Shown here: one piece after another, positions 6,980 to 15,842 of the stretch | Layout: each line of letters starts with the position of its first letter | Numbering within the stretch: the stretch's first letter is position 1 | Origin: Euryarchaeota archaeon UBA39 | Lineage (GTDB): Archaea > Thermoplasmatota > Poseidoniia > Poseidoniales > Thalassarchaeaceae | Direction: 5' to 3' | NCBI GenBank assembly: GCA_002503045.1 | Contig: DAQW01000032.1 | Coordinates: 9,185 to 29,031 of the forward strand | DNA length: 19,847 nt | Translations under genes and position numbers: made by a program | Notes under the pieces: generated by a model | The model's database searches: none | What the model saw: only the letters and a program-made list of their open reading frames with translations | What the model was told of the DNA's origin: nothing

Positions 6980-9900
6980 ATGTCTACGAAGTGTCGTTCC
7001 AGTTTCACGCTTGTGTTCATCCTTTTATTGAGCATGATTTCGTTCTCTCCAGTGGCCGCTGATGACCACTATGATTTCCAAGATATTGGGGACCCGAATG
7101 ACGTTCAGGCACAAGAAATGCAAGCAGTTTGGGATTCAACTTATGAGTATACTCGGGTTACTTGGAGGAACATAGGAGGAGATGGAGGAACTGAAGGCGG
7201 CATATCGTCCAGTACGATCCAAAACCTTCCGTTGGTGAAATATCGTGTATATCGTGCGGCCCAACCAATTAATGCATCAGATATTATTGATGGAAACTAC
7301 ACTCATTTCACTGAAGTAGACGCATGTCTGCCCGATCAAGATGCATTTTCATGTTTAGATCAGGAAAGAAGTGCAACCTTCCTTACACCCCATAGTTCCA
7401 ATGGGTCATATCATTATGCAGTTACTACAATTCTATCTAGTGGAATAGAACATGGTTTGGTTGAAATGAATATTTCTCAGAATTATCAACCAGTATTGGA
7501 AGAATCTAATCCAATATCAACTCCATTTAATCTTCGAGCAACCTATGATGGAGCTGCTTCCGAGACCGTATTGGAATGGGATAATACTGTTCCAGTATTC
7601 TTCCCAGGACAATTAACTGAAACCGGATTAAACGCCTATACAATTCAAATTTACGAACATCCAATACCTGCAACAAGAGAAAATTGGGCAGATATTAATC
7701 CATCACTCGTTGCTACAAATTTACCTGCTGGAACCGATAGTCATCGCCTTTCTGTTCCTTCTGGAACTGATAGACAGGTGTACTATACTGCAACAATTGT
7801 CGACAAAGGATACGAGGATTTTAGGATGCTAACTTCGAATTCCTTGAGTGAACCAGTTCGGGAAGACAATCGAGCACCTTTCCCTGCCTTCGATGTCGCA
7901 GCATCTTTCACTGCAGACCCTTCTACTGGGTTTGGAACATCAAGAGTTGTTTGGACAGATGACCCATCTGAGGATGGAAATGAGATCTACAGAATTTGGA
8001 GAAGTTCTACACCATTCGGTCAGAATGTTTCTGGAGCAACATTAGTTGGTACCACTCCTGCTGGAGTAGAACTCTTTGATGTAGTAATTGATCAAGGTAC
8101 TCTTGGAGAATCTTACTATGCAGTTACAATTGCTGATTGGGTAAACAATCACGATGGTTTAGTAACTTCAACTTCAACATCTACTTTGATTTTTGAAGAT
8201 ACATTCAATCCATGGATTGCTGAGCCAACAAGTGTATCTGCTGCGTACATGAATGGAGTTACTTCCATAACTTGGGATGATCAAATGGGTGCAGAAGGTG
8301 AAGTTTACCACGTATATCGTTCTGTAGGTACTAGATTGACTTCTGCGTCCAATCTGTCTTTAGATGCGGAATTGGTTGCTACTGTTCCCGATGGTGTACA
8401 AAGTGCATCTTATACTGTTAATCCAGGAATTGTTCAATCGTCATATTATTGTGTAACAACAGAGGCAAGATATGGATATGTGAATGGAACTTACGAAGAC
8501 ACTCGCTTTGTCCAAAATTGTTCAGAGCCAACATTGGAAGATACTCGAATGCCTAACCCTGCATTTGTTTCAGAGCCACAATTGGAAGTAATGACTTCTC
8601 AAAAGTATGTATTAGTTAGTTGGATAAATAATATCGACGAATCGGATGAGATTTATTCAATTTGGGCACATCCAGGTAATCCATGGGGTGATGATTGGGA
8701 AGATGAAGATGTTCTTACAGAAAATATTGGTAACGATTCCAATTGGATTCAATTAATGGATAATATTGAGGAACCTGTCGACTCAACTACGATTTATAGA
8801 ACCATAAACATCGATGTAGGGCTTGACCGATATCGTTGGTATGCAGTAACTACTACTGATAAATATGGAAATGAGAATTTGGCCGTTTCATCCCCTGGAA
8901 ATGTTTGGAGGGTATATGAGGATACGACTGCTCCATCTGCAGAAATTACAATTGAAGGAGAAGATGAAGATGGAGCTGAATTTATTGCAAAGGCATTGAC
9001 TCAAGGAGATTACGAACTATTGTTCAAAGTCGATGAGATGTTATCTGAAGATCCTGTGATTAATGTTACAACTACCGATTATGATCAGACTGCGGGAACA
9101 GGTTTTGCATTCACGGAGCAAGGTGGGATTGTAAGAGCTGAACCAGTACCTGGAAAAGAATTGACCTATCGATTGAGAATGACTCTACCTGCTGGTCTTG
9201 ATAATGCTGAATTATATGTTGAGTATACTTTAGTAGATCAAGCAGGAAATACTCAAACTAACGTTGTTGTAGGTTGGCCAATAGATGTTCAAGATCCTGA
9301 TATTCAGATGTATTCTCCAGGTACATCTAGCACTTACTTGTATGGAGAATACGTTAGAGTGCACGGTAGTGTAAGTGATGATGTTGGTGTAGATTATGTT
9401 CGAATCAAGTTTGAAAAAGGTCTTGCAACCTCTACTATTCAAAGAACTGAGTGGTTCAATGTTACCGATATTACTGCACTAGATGACGATGGTAAAATAT
9501 TCGTCTTTGAATATGTTGATCCTGCTGCATCTTGGCCAGTAAAAGGACCTCAGAAACTCATTGTAGAAGCAGGAGACGCTGCTGGAAACGTTAGACAAAT
9601 TTCCATTATCTTCACAGTTGATTTGTGTCAACGTTCTGTAAGTGGATTCACCATCTGTGCAACAACTATTGATGACATTAATCCACCTGATGTAGATAAT
9701 GATCAGGTTCGTGATGACATGGACATGTGTATCGAGCCTACATTAGACGAAGTTGATCCTTCTACCGGTTGCTCGTCTCCAGGTTTGTTTTCTGGTACAT
9801 ATCTATTGGTTTATGCAATGGGTGGTCTCAATCTTGTTTTGCTAATTGCAGCAATTTTGGCTGCTTCTATGGCTAATGCAAACCCAACCAAGAAACGTCG

Positions 9901-10204
9901 TGGAGATGAAGAAGACATGATGGATGAAGATGATTGGATGGCTGATTTCATGAGTGGAGGAAATAATGCTGGTTCACCCGATGATGTCCGTGCAGATATG
10001 GCCTCATTGAATACTTCAAAGGAAGAAAAGAAAGAAGAAAAGAAGGTTGAAGAAGAAGAGGATATTTTCCAAGAAAAGGTTTCTCGACCAAAACGACGTA
10101 CCAAGAAGAAGAAGTCAGATGATAATGATGATGACGATGACGATGACGATGACGGTGGTTCTAGACCACGCGTTCGCCGTCGTACTGTACGCCGTCGGTC
10201 TTAG
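6980..10204 (+). CDS. Giant secreted FN3/Ig-like surface protein with C-terminal membrane anchor
   Basis: 1074 residues. A Sec signal peptide (basic MSTKCRSS, hydrophobic core to about residue 24, then SPVAAD) starts it. Next come about five fibronectin-III-like units; their F strands read YHYAVTT, YYTATIVD, YYAVTIADW, YYCVTTEA and WYAVTTTDK. Linkers of the form ED-x3-P recur near residues 295, 406, 521 and 648, so the unit is about 110-127 residues. Two further Ig-like domains follow (about 650-900), the second with DQAGN/DAAGN turns, then a cysteine-bearing Asp-rich TSP3-like piece near 910-932. A single membrane span lies at about 936-962, and a cytoplasmic tail of about 110 residues passes from KKRR through acidic and Lys-rich stretches to an Asp run and an Arg-rich end. 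Inference: a type I cell-surface or S-layer-like adhesin or binding protein; the ligand is unknown. No catalytic domain is seen. Confidence 0.85.
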   Translation: MSTKCRSSFTLVFILLLSMISFSPVAADDHYDFQDIGDPNDVQAQEMQAVWDSTYEYTRVTWRNIGGDGGTEGGISSSTIQNLPLVKYRVYRAAQPINASDIIDGNYTHFTEVDACLPDQDAFSCLDQERSATFLTPHSSNGSYHYAVTTILSSGIEHGLVEMNISQNYQPVLEESNPISTPFNLRATYDGAASETVLEWDNTVPVFFPGQLTETGLNAYTIQIYEHPIPATRENWADINPSLVATNLPAGTDSHRLSVPSGTDRQVYYTATIVDKGYEDFRMLTSNSLSEPVREDNRAPFPAFDVAASFTADPSTGFGTSRVVWTDDPSEDGNEIYRIWRSSTPFGQNVSGATLVGTTPAGVELFDVVIDQGTLGESYYAVTIADWVNNHDGLVTSTSTSTLIFEDTFNPWIAEPTSVSAAYMNGVTSITWDDQMGAEGEVYHVYRSVGTRLTSASNLSLDAELVATVPDGVQSASYTVNPGIVQSSYYCVTTEARYGYVNGTYEDTRFVQNCSEPTLEDTRMPNPAFVSEPQLEVMTSQKYVLVSWINNIDESDEIYSIWAHPGNPWGDDWEDEDVLTENIGNDSNWIQLMDNIEEPVDSTTIYRTINIDVGLDRYRWYAVTTTDKYGNENLAVSSPGNVWRVYEDTTAPSAEITIEGEDEDGAEFIAKALTQGDYELLFKVDEMLSEDPVINVTTTDYDQTAGTGFAFTEQGGIVRAEPVPGKELTYRLRMTLPAGLDNAELYVEYTLVDQAGNTQTNVVVGWPIDVQDPDIQMYSPGTSSTYLYGEYVRVHGSVSDDVGVDYVRIKFEKGLATSTIQRTEWFNVTDITALDDDGKIFVFEYVDPAASWPVKGPQKLIVEAGDAAGNVRQISIIFTVDLCQRSVSGFTICATTIDDINPPDVDNDQVRDDMDMCIEPTLDEVDPSTGCSSPGLFSGTYLLVYAMGGLNLVLLIAAILAASMANANPTKKRRGDEEDMMDEDDWMADFMSGGNNAGSPDDVRADMASLNTSKEEKKEEKKVEEEEDIFQEKVSRPKRRTKKKKSDDNDDDDDDDDDGGSRPRVRRRTVRRRS
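10118..10153 (+). repeat. GATGAC microsatellite encoding an aspartate run
   Basis: Within the tail of the FN3 surface protein, twelve codons are all GAT or GAC except one AAT; the last 24 bases (10130-10153) are four perfect GATGAC units. Such hexamer tracts can change length by slippage while staying in frame, adding or removing two aspartates at a time. Confidence 0.75.
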
Positions 10205-10213
10205 GCGGTTTCC

Positions 10214-11008
10214 ATGTTTGGAATGGACGATCCCGCAAAGGTCGTTGACCAGATTAGAAGTTATATTGCAGAGAGTAGGTTAGAATTAGCAGAAGTAATG
10301 GCACAAGAATTGTCCACTCATCTTCTTAATTCTAAGAGAGACAATGACTTAGATCGGATTCTGGTCTTAGTTTTGAGGGAATGGACATTGGTTCTTTTCA
10401 TGAGACAACAATGGAAAGAAGCTCATTCAGCAGCATTACGGTTGGCGAAGGCTCGTAAGATACACATGCGAAGAATTCGTGCGTCAGAAGATAACGATGT
10501 ATATTCAAAAGCTCTGCAGTTAGAGATTGAAGATTTGGTCATTCATGGAAGGATTGAATCTTCTAGAGGTCGATTAAGTGCTTCTAGAAAGAGATTTTCT
10601 AAAGCAATTAAATTAGATTCCAATCATATCGAAGCACGTGTTTCAAAAATTGGTTCAAGATGGAGAATAAAAGGCAATTTGAAAGGAGCAAAATCTGATG
10701 TTCTTGATTTGTTAAAAACTCTTGAAAGAAGTGATGGAGTTGAAAGAATTAGTGGCATATTAGGAATGAGAGTATCAGATTCATCTTTAGTATCTACAGA
10801 AAGAATTCTAGAAATTCTAAATGGATGCTGTGATTTATCTCTTGGTTTACCTACTGCAATTATTGAACGATCGAAAAAAATGAGAGACAAAATAAATTCT
10901 GAAATAGAATTAATAGAATCTGGAGAAAGAGAATCTAATGCTAGGCTTGCTGCCGCAATCGATTCCTTGACTCCTTCAGTGGATTATCATACCTATTCTT
11001 CAAATTAG
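10214..11008 (+). CDS. TPR-like all-helical protein, unknown function
   Basis: 264 residues, rich in charged helices, with no signal peptide or membrane span, so cytoplasmic. The middle part reads like tetratricopeptide repeats: a helix pair at about 55-80 (REWTLVLFMRQQWKEAHSAALRLAKA) and another at about 105-160, where GRLSASRKRFSKAIKLDSNHIEAR has the usual TPR Gly/Ala/Ala/Pro-like spacing and is followed by a further GNLKGAKSDVLDLL helix. The last 100 residues show no recognised fold. The gene starts 9 bases after the FN3 surface-protein stop, so the two are probably one transcription unit. Inference: since TPR domains bind peptides, and the surface protein has a long charged cytoplasmic tail, this may be its intracellular partner. 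That is position-based only. No clear Shine-Dalgarno precedes the ATG. Confidence 0.72.
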   Translation: MFGMDDPAKVVDQIRSYIAESRLELAEVMAQELSTHLLNSKRDNDLDRILVLVLREWTLVLFMRQQWKEAHSAALRLAKARKIHMRRIRASEDNDVYSKALQLEIEDLVIHGRIESSRGRLSASRKRFSKAIKLDSNHIEARVSKIGSRWRIKGNLKGAKSDVLDLLKTLERSDGVERISGILGMRVSDSSLVSTERILEILNGCCDLSLGLPTAIIERSKKMRDKINSEIELIESGERESNARLAAAIDSLTPSVDYHTYSSN

Positions 11009-11010
11009 AG

Positions 11011-14000
11011 TTAAACTGGGCCCTTGTATTCCAACCATTTTCTACAAGAAGGACACCAAGTCCATTTCCCACCATTTTCTACTGCATGTTGAATTGGACC
11101 ATTACAATGGGGGCAAACTTCCGGTTCGATTTTTTCTTGTGTTTCATTTACATTCTTTCGACTAGCAATTACATATCCAATTGTACCAAGTAGGGCAATT
11201 GTTCCTAAGATTAATACAATTAACAGTGTGGAATCTTTGTCTTCATTTTCGGCCAGATTTTCTTCAGAATTAGGTGTATTTTCAGGTGGCTCCTCAATCA
11301 CCTCAGGAGGGCAAGAACAATCTCTTGTATCCACGTTTGATCCATCCCAACAAATCATTTGAGGACAAACATCTCCTTCAGTTCCATTTGATGAATTTGA
11401 ATTATTTTCATCATTATTTTCTTCTTCAGGGGCATCGCAAACCAATGGATTATTGGAATCATAATCAAAAGGTAATCCCGTGCTACTTTCTGATACACAA
11501 CCGTCATTGTCAGGATCTCCATGAGCTAGGAAATCAAATGGAAATAAATCACCTGATTCAATTCTTAAACCAGTATTTGGATCGATAGTAAAGGTGTAGT
11601 TATCTCCAAATCCATCTCCATCCAGATCTATACATTGTGTGTTATCATTTGGAAAAGCATCCCCTGATGCCGGAGTTCTATACCCATCATTGTCGGTAAC
11701 ATACGTGTAATTATCGCCACAACCATCGCCATCTCGATCCGCTGTTTGAGAACTATCATTTGGAAAAGCATCTCCTGAGTCAATTCTCAGACCATTACTT
11801 CCAACTATGAAAGAATGTGAATCTCCCACTCCATCTCCATCAGTATCTCTAGATTGAAACGGATCATCTTTGAACGCATCTGCAACTCCAATCGGGTGCG
11901 CTAACCAATTTTCATCAGGATCTGACACCCCATCACCATCAGTATCTATACATCCAAAACGATCAACATTCGACTCCCCCGAAATTGTAGGGCAATTATC
12001 CCCCTCATTTCCATTAGGATTGTCTCCAAAACCATCGGCATCAGAATCAGTCCATTGAGTCGGATCGTTAGGAAATTCATCGTTTTCATCAGGAACACCA
12101 TCTTGATCTATGTCTGAAACTAGTCTTGTAATGGCGCCTGTATGATTTACTAGAATCAAAGCACCATCTTGATCAATCGCCAATCCTCGTGGGATTCCAG
12201 TAATAGAGAATGAAGATACAACAGTTTCATTCATTGGATCAACAAATTCGATTTTTCCACTAGAAGATGAAGACGAATCTCCAGACCCAACAAAAATACC
12301 ACCATCATTGACATCAATAGCTAACGAGAAAATTTCGCCATCAACTGGAATTGATCGAATTATTTGTTGTTGAATTGGGTCATACATCTTTAGCATAGAG
12401 TCCCATCCTCCAGTCAACAGAACTCCAACTCCTTCTAACCACTTATTGACTCCAGTATAATTTTCATGAGAGTATACAATTCCATCATCTGTCCATGTCA
12501 TCGGATCTGAACCACTAGTAGACCACAATCTTACTCCGCCTTCTTGACCAATTGAACTCATTTTCTCTCCTGAAGGGTCGAATGCAATTGTCCAGTGAAC
12601 ATCCTCATACCTCCATTCACGAAGTATTTGTCCTGCTTGAGAAATAACTGATACAACCCCATCCGCGCTAGTATTGTTCGGATCTTCTCCATATGTTGCA
12701 ATAATTTGGTCATACATGTTGATCCTAGCACGACCAAAAACAGAAACAGTAGTCATTGCACTAAGATCAATAGTCCAAATATTCTTATTTTGTTCATCAC
12801 AGGAAACAATTGTCCCATCGCTATACCCAATTATTACTTTGTCATCATTTGACCAATCTACACTTTTTGCAAATGGTATTATGTCAGTAGGTGCACCAAA
12901 TTCAGGATGAGTACACTGACGATTCCTCATTCCACTGTCCAAATCCCAAACAGTTACTACGCCCCCTGAATCAGCCATTGCTAGAAGGTCTCTGTTTGGT
13001 GCAATAGAAATTTCACGGGTTAATCTTGTTCCAAGTCGACTATGAAAAGAGATTCCGGATGCATCTTCGGTCCAGATTTCGATAGTTCCATCTCTACCTG
13101 CAGATGCACTTAATCCAGAACTACTAGCTGATACATCCAATACATCTGCAGGAGTTCCTTCTCCCCCATTGACAAAACTATGCCAGCCTACATCATTTAG
13201 GATTGTACCTACTTGATCAATAATCATCATTCTTCCAGGGTCATGTAATCCTACCAGTAATTTGTCTCCATTATTGGTCCATGTTAGTGATGAAATGTTT
13301 TGGGGAGTAGGAGAATACCATTCTACTTGTCCATCAATATGATTGAAATGTGTTATTACTCCCTCATTGGGCCGATTCCATCCAACGGTATATCCTTGTC
13401 CATTTGTATCCCAATCTATCGCCCAAGCGGTCGCTTCAGAACCTCCTATTGCTCTATCCCACAGAGGTTCAAGATTGGGGATAGAATGAGCAACAACTCT
13501 ATCTTGATTCATAGTATTCTGATAATTTCTAACTGTTGTGGTTACCATGCTTCCGTTTGGAGAAAGTGAACAATCTGTAGGCATGTATGAGGTATAGATA
13601 CTGTTTGGATTGCCATTTCCTCCTAAAAGATAACTAGTTTCAACGGTGACTATTTCTCCAGGAATATTTGGATTATCGATACCCCCACAAATCACAACTC
13701 TACTTCCATCTTCTGATAGGTCCATTCCCCACAAGAACCCACTTTCTGAACCAGTAAATCCCTTTGCCCAAGTCATTTGATGTGCATTTGTTGTATTTAA
13801 TGGCCACATCTCTCCTCCGTCAATGACCTCAAAAACAACCAAATCATCATCAGAATCAGCAATCATAAGATGTTCTGAATCTAGCCACATTACGTCTACT
13901 AGAGGATCAGGATGGGGAGAGTAAAATATCAATCTACCATCACTGATATTCCATACTGAAACTCGTTTTTCATTTATGTCTACTCCAGCAATTTTTGACC

Positions 14001-14238
14001 CATCAGGTGAAAAATCAATTGACCAAAGAGCCCCTGTTGTGTCAGGCCTCCAATAATCTGCTTGGAACCCTTCATCACCAGGTGGATGAATTGTTCTTGT
14101 CCATTGAAAGTTCTGTACAAAATTTTGATCTTCCTCTTCTAAGTTAGAGGGTGAAGAAGTAAAAAATCCCATCATGGAACATATAATCATCATCAAAGCA
14201 ACTGATATTGATGATGCGGCCGGCAGCCCCCTGTCCAT
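11011..14238 (-). CDS. WD40/TSP3-repeat surface protein with C-terminal membrane anchor and cytoplasmic zinc ribbon
   Basis: 1075 residues. An N-terminal hydrophobic signal (about residues 9-27) is followed by a long beta-propeller region, about 45-705, with some nine or ten WD40-like blades: examples are IDFSPDGSKIA with VSVWN, SGRDGTIEIW-like, VTVWDLDSG and VRLWSTSG. From about 707 to 928 come Asp-rich TSP3-type calcium-binding repeats (DQDGVPD, DADGFGD, DGDGVGD, DGDGCGD, DGDGFGD) separated by DAFPND spacers. Then come an Asn/Ser/Glu-rich linker with cysteines, one membrane span at about 1001-1023, and a short cytoplasmic domain with C1042-x2-C1045 and C1062-x2-C1065, a zinc ribbon. Known: TSP3 repeats bind calcium in secreted proteins. 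Inference: a type I surface protein whose inner end carries a nucleic-acid- or protein-binding ribbon. Ligand and role are unknown. It converges on the TPR-like gene with a 2-base gap. Confidence 0.85.
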   Translation of the reverse strand: MDRGLPAASSISVALMMIICSMMGFFTSSPSNLEEEDQNFVQNFQWTRTIHPPGDEGFQADYWRPDTTGALWSIDFSPDGSKIAGVDINEKRVSVWNISDGRLIFYSPHPDPLVDVMWLDSEHLMIADSDDDLVVFEVIDGGEMWPLNTTNAHQMTWAKGFTGSESGFLWGMDLSEDGSRVVICGGIDNPNIPGEIVTVETSYLLGGNGNPNSIYTSYMPTDCSLSPNGSMVTTTVRNYQNTMNQDRVVAHSIPNLEPLWDRAIGGSEATAWAIDWDTNGQGYTVGWNRPNEGVITHFNHIDGQVEWYSPTPQNISSLTWTNNGDKLLVGLHDPGRMMIIDQVGTILNDVGWHSFVNGGEGTPADVLDVSASSSGLSASAGRDGTIEIWTEDASGISFHSRLGTRLTREISIAPNRDLLAMADSGGVVTVWDLDSGMRNRQCTHPEFGAPTDIIPFAKSVDWSNDDKVIIGYSDGTIVSCDEQNKNIWTIDLSAMTTVSVFGRARINMYDQIIATYGEDPNNTSADGVVSVISQAGQILREWRYEDVHWTIAFDPSGEKMSSIGQEGGVRLWSTSGSDPMTWTDDGIVYSHENYTGVNKWLEGVGVLLTGGWDSMLKMYDPIQQQIIRSIPVDGEIFSLAIDVNDGGIFVGSGDSSSSSSGKIEFVDPMNETVVSSFSITGIPRGLAIDQDGALILVNHTGAITRLVSDIDQDGVPDENDEFPNDPTQWTDSDADGFGDNPNGNEGDNCPTISGESNVDRFGCIDTDGDGVSDPDENWLAHPIGVADAFKDDPFQSRDTDGDGVGDSHSFIVGSNGLRIDSGDAFPNDSSQTADRDGDGCGDNYTYVTDNDGYRTPASGDAFPNDNTQCIDLDGDGFGDNYTFTIDPNTGLRIESGDLFPFDFLAHGDPDNDGCVSESSTGLPFDYDSNNPLVCDAPEEENNDENNSNSSNGTEGDVCPQMICWDGSNVDTRDCSCPPEVIEEPPENTPNSEENLAENEDKDSTLLIVLILGTIALLGTIGYVIASRKNVNETQEKIEPEVCPHCNGPIQHAVENGGKWTWCPSCRKWLEYKGPV
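11455..12120 (-). repeat. TSP3-type tandem repeat tract
   Basis: DNA coding for the Asp-rich part of the surface protein. At least three units of 36-37 residues are visible, each with a DGDG-x-GD core, a Y/S-rich stretch, LRI/YRT, SGD and DAFPND. At the DNA level a 19-base string starting TATCATTTGG occurs at 11643 and again at 11754, a period of 111 bases, with a diverged copy about 108 bases further on. Near-identity of neighbouring copies suggests recent duplication and possible length change by recombination. Confidence 0.7.
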
Positions 14239-14362
14239 GAACTCCCAGAGTCGGCTTATCGCTTGACTCTTTGCTCCCGAAACAAATCTCAGACTTTCTA
14301 ATCGTCATTATGTAGTACTATTTTGACGATATGGTTATGATGCCTGCGAACACGCTGCATCT
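14239..14362. promoter_or_regulatory. Divergent spacer between the surface-protein gene and ftsZ
   Basis: This 124-base spacer must hold promoters for both divergent genes. No convincing TATA box could be fixed for either. Its main feature is the dyad at 14301-14330, listed separately. ATG 14363 has no Shine-Dalgarno in front of it. Confidence 0.4.
14301..14330. promoter_or_regulatory. Nested inverted repeats upstream of ftsZ, candidate operator
   Basis: ATCGTCA at 14301-14307 is matched by TGACGAT at 14324-14330, a perfect 7-base inverted repeat. In its middle TAGTACTA at 14313-14320 is a perfect 8-base palindrome. The centres of the two dyads are one base apart. The site lies 33-62 bases before the ftsZ start, where an archaeal promoter would be expected. 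Inference: binding site for a dimeric regulator of ftsZ (or of the divergent surface-protein gene); the regulator is not identified. Confidence 0.4.
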
Positions 14363-15478
14363 ATGCGACATATCATTGATCGTGTTTTGGAATTGCAAGA
14401 TTCGGATTCAGAACCTCCGAATAACCCTGCTCCTCAAGATGGAGATTTAGCCGAATTATTGAAGACATTACAACCGAGAATACGAGTGTATGGATGCGGA
14501 GGTTGTGGAAATAATACAGTTTCTCGTCTTACTCAAGAAGGGTTGCTAGATGATGAATATACTGTTGGTTGGGCAATTAATACTGATGCTCAGCATTTAC
14601 TAAGAATTCAAAGTGAACATAAGATGTTAATCGGAAGGACAGCTCGTGGAAGAGGTGCAGGCGGAGATCCAGAGATGGGTGAAAGAGCAGCATACGAGTC
14701 TGAAAGACAATTAACAGAATCTGTGAATGATTGCGATTTGGCCTTTGTAACCGCTGGTTTAGGCGGCGGTACAGGTACAGGCAGCGCACATGTAGTTGCA
14801 CGTTTGGCTAAAGCAGCAGGAGCACTCACTATCGGAGTCGTTACCTACCCCTTCAATTCAGAGGGTACTCAAAGACGTCAGAATGCAGAATGGGGACTTG
14901 AAAGATTAAGAGAAGTATGTGATACAGTAGTGGTTTTACCCAATGATCGACTATTGGAGGTAGAAGGTGTTCGAGATCTTCCTATTGCTGCAGCATTCCG
15001 AGTTGCTGATGAGTTACTGATGAGATCTATTGCTGGTGTAACTGAATTGGTTGCTAAAGAAGGATTGGTAAATCTTGATTTCGAAGACCTCCGTTCCGTG
15101 ATGGTCAATGGCGGCGGCACTGCAATGATAGGATATGGTGAGGGAAGAGGGCAAGATCGGGCAGAATATGCTACACGTCAAGCACTAGAATCACCGTTGT
15201 TAGATATTGATGTTTCAGACGCACGAGGCGCATTAGTCAATGTTGTCGGAGGAAATAGTCTTACATTAGGAGAAGCAGAAATGTGTGGCCAAATTATTCG
15301 AGAAAGCATCAATCCACATGCTAGAATAATTTGGGGAGCAACTGTAGATGAATCGCTTGGAGAAGAATTACGTGTCTTGATTGTATTGACTGGAGTTAGA
15401 AGTGAACAGATTCACGGGACATCAGTTCAGACCCGTTCTAGAAGCATCCGTTCACGTTCAACAACCTTCATCCGTTGA
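14363..15478 (+). CDS. ftsZ: Cell division GTPase FtsZ
   Basis: 371 residues. The nucleotide-binding half is complete: a GCGGCGNN G1-type loop at 44-51, the tubulin/FtsZ signature AGLGGGTGTGS at 131-141, TYPFNSEG at 161-168, and NLDFEDLRSVM at 237-247, which is the T7 synergy loop with catalytic D239. The second half includes the SPLL and GGNSLTLGEA segments typical of FtsZ C-terminal domains. Known: FtsZ polymerises head to tail, forms the division ring and hydrolyses GTP when the T7 loop of one subunit meets the nucleotide of the next. The first 35 residues are a variable acidic leader, and the end is a short Ser/Arg-rich tail rather than a clear bacterial-type C-terminal peptide. The canonical GGGTGTGS loop separates it from CetZ proteins. 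In many Euryarchaeota ftsZ precedes secE and spt5, as here. No in-frame start exists upstream before a stop at 14324. Confidence 0.95.
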   Translation: MRHIIDRVLELQDSDSEPPNNPAPQDGDLAELLKTLQPRIRVYGCGGCGNNTVSRLTQEGLLDDEYTVGWAINTDAQHLLRIQSEHKMLIGRTARGRGAGGDPEMGERAAYESERQLTESVNDCDLAFVTAGLGGGTGTGSAHVVARLAKAAGALTIGVVTYPFNSEGTQRRQNAEWGLERLREVCDTVVVLPNDRLLEVEGVRDLPIAAAFRVADELLMRSIAGVTELVAKEGLVNLDFEDLRSVMVNGGGTAMIGYGEGRGQDRAEYATRQALESPLLDIDVSDARGALVNVVGGNSLTLGEAEMCGQIIRESINPHARIIWGATVDESLGEELRVLIVLTGVRSEQIHGTSVQTRSRSIRSRSTTFIR

Positions 15479-15487
15479 TTCAAACAG

Positions 15488-15515
15488 TTCCGTTGTGCTT
15501 AAGTGGGGCACGGAA
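15488..15515. repeat. Short inverted repeat between ftsZ and secE
   Basis: TTCCGT at 15488-15493 pairs with ACGGAA at 15510-15515 around a 16-base loop. It lies in the 63-base ftsZ-secE spacer and could form an RNA hairpin, but no T-rich tract follows as in an archaeal terminator. Function unclear. Confidence 0.25.
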
Positions 15516-15541
15516 GTCGCATCGAAGGCTGAGGGTGTACC

Positions 15542-15832
15542 ATGGCGGATGAAGAAGACAGCAGAGGCTCTGTTGAACAGCGGGCGCAAGCCATGCAAGA
15601 CGACATAGAGCGCTGGTTCAGACGCAGACAGCGTGGTGATTGGGCACGTATTCTTCGAATGGCTCGTAAACCATCTAAAGCAGAGTTCCGCCAAACTGTC
15701 ATTGTTTGTGGCATTGGTATGTTTGTTCTTGGAGCAATCGGTTTTGGCGTCCTTTGGTTAATGGACAACCTTCTTCCTTCTTTCTTTTCATGGCTAACAA
15801 CGCCAACTGATGTTCAATTCAATAATCCATGA
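15542..15832 (+). CDS. secE: Preprotein translocase subunit SecE/Sec61-gamma
   Basis: 96 residues with a single membrane span at about 54-78, preceded by an amphipathic RKPSKAEFRQ segment at 42-51. This matches the conserved KP-x-x-x-EF motif of archaeal SecE and eukaryotic Sec61-gamma just ahead of their span. Known: SecE clamps the two halves of SecY in the translocon. The protein is longer than the usual archaeal SecE of about 60 residues, with an extra charged N-terminal arm of about 30 residues and a short tail after the span. A GAGGGTG string at 15531-15537 is a fair ribosome binding site 4 bases before the ATG, consistent with readthrough from ftsZ 63 bases upstream. The stop overlaps the ribosome binding site of the next gene. 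Confidence 0.88.
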   Translation: MADEEDSRGSVEQRAQAMQDDIERWFRRRQRGDWARILRMARKPSKAEFRQTVIVCGIGMFVLGAIGFGVLWLMDNLLPSFFSWLTTPTDVQFNNP

Positions 15833-15838
15833 GGTGAT
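15831..15838 (+). promoter_or_regulatory. Ribosome binding site of spt5, overlapping the secE stop
   Basis: GAGGTGAT is complementary to the archaeal 16S rRNA 3' end. It begins inside the secE TGA and ends 4 bases before ATG 15843. This fixes the start of the spt5 reading frame at the head of its Nudix-like part rather than at the later Met codon 123, and implies coupled translation. Confidence 0.75.
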
Positions 15839-15842
15839 TTAG

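Noticed and set aside
14363..15478. CetZ/tubulin-like rather than FtsZ
   Set aside because: The GGGTGTGS loop and the NLDFEDLRSVM synergy loop follow classical FtsZ.
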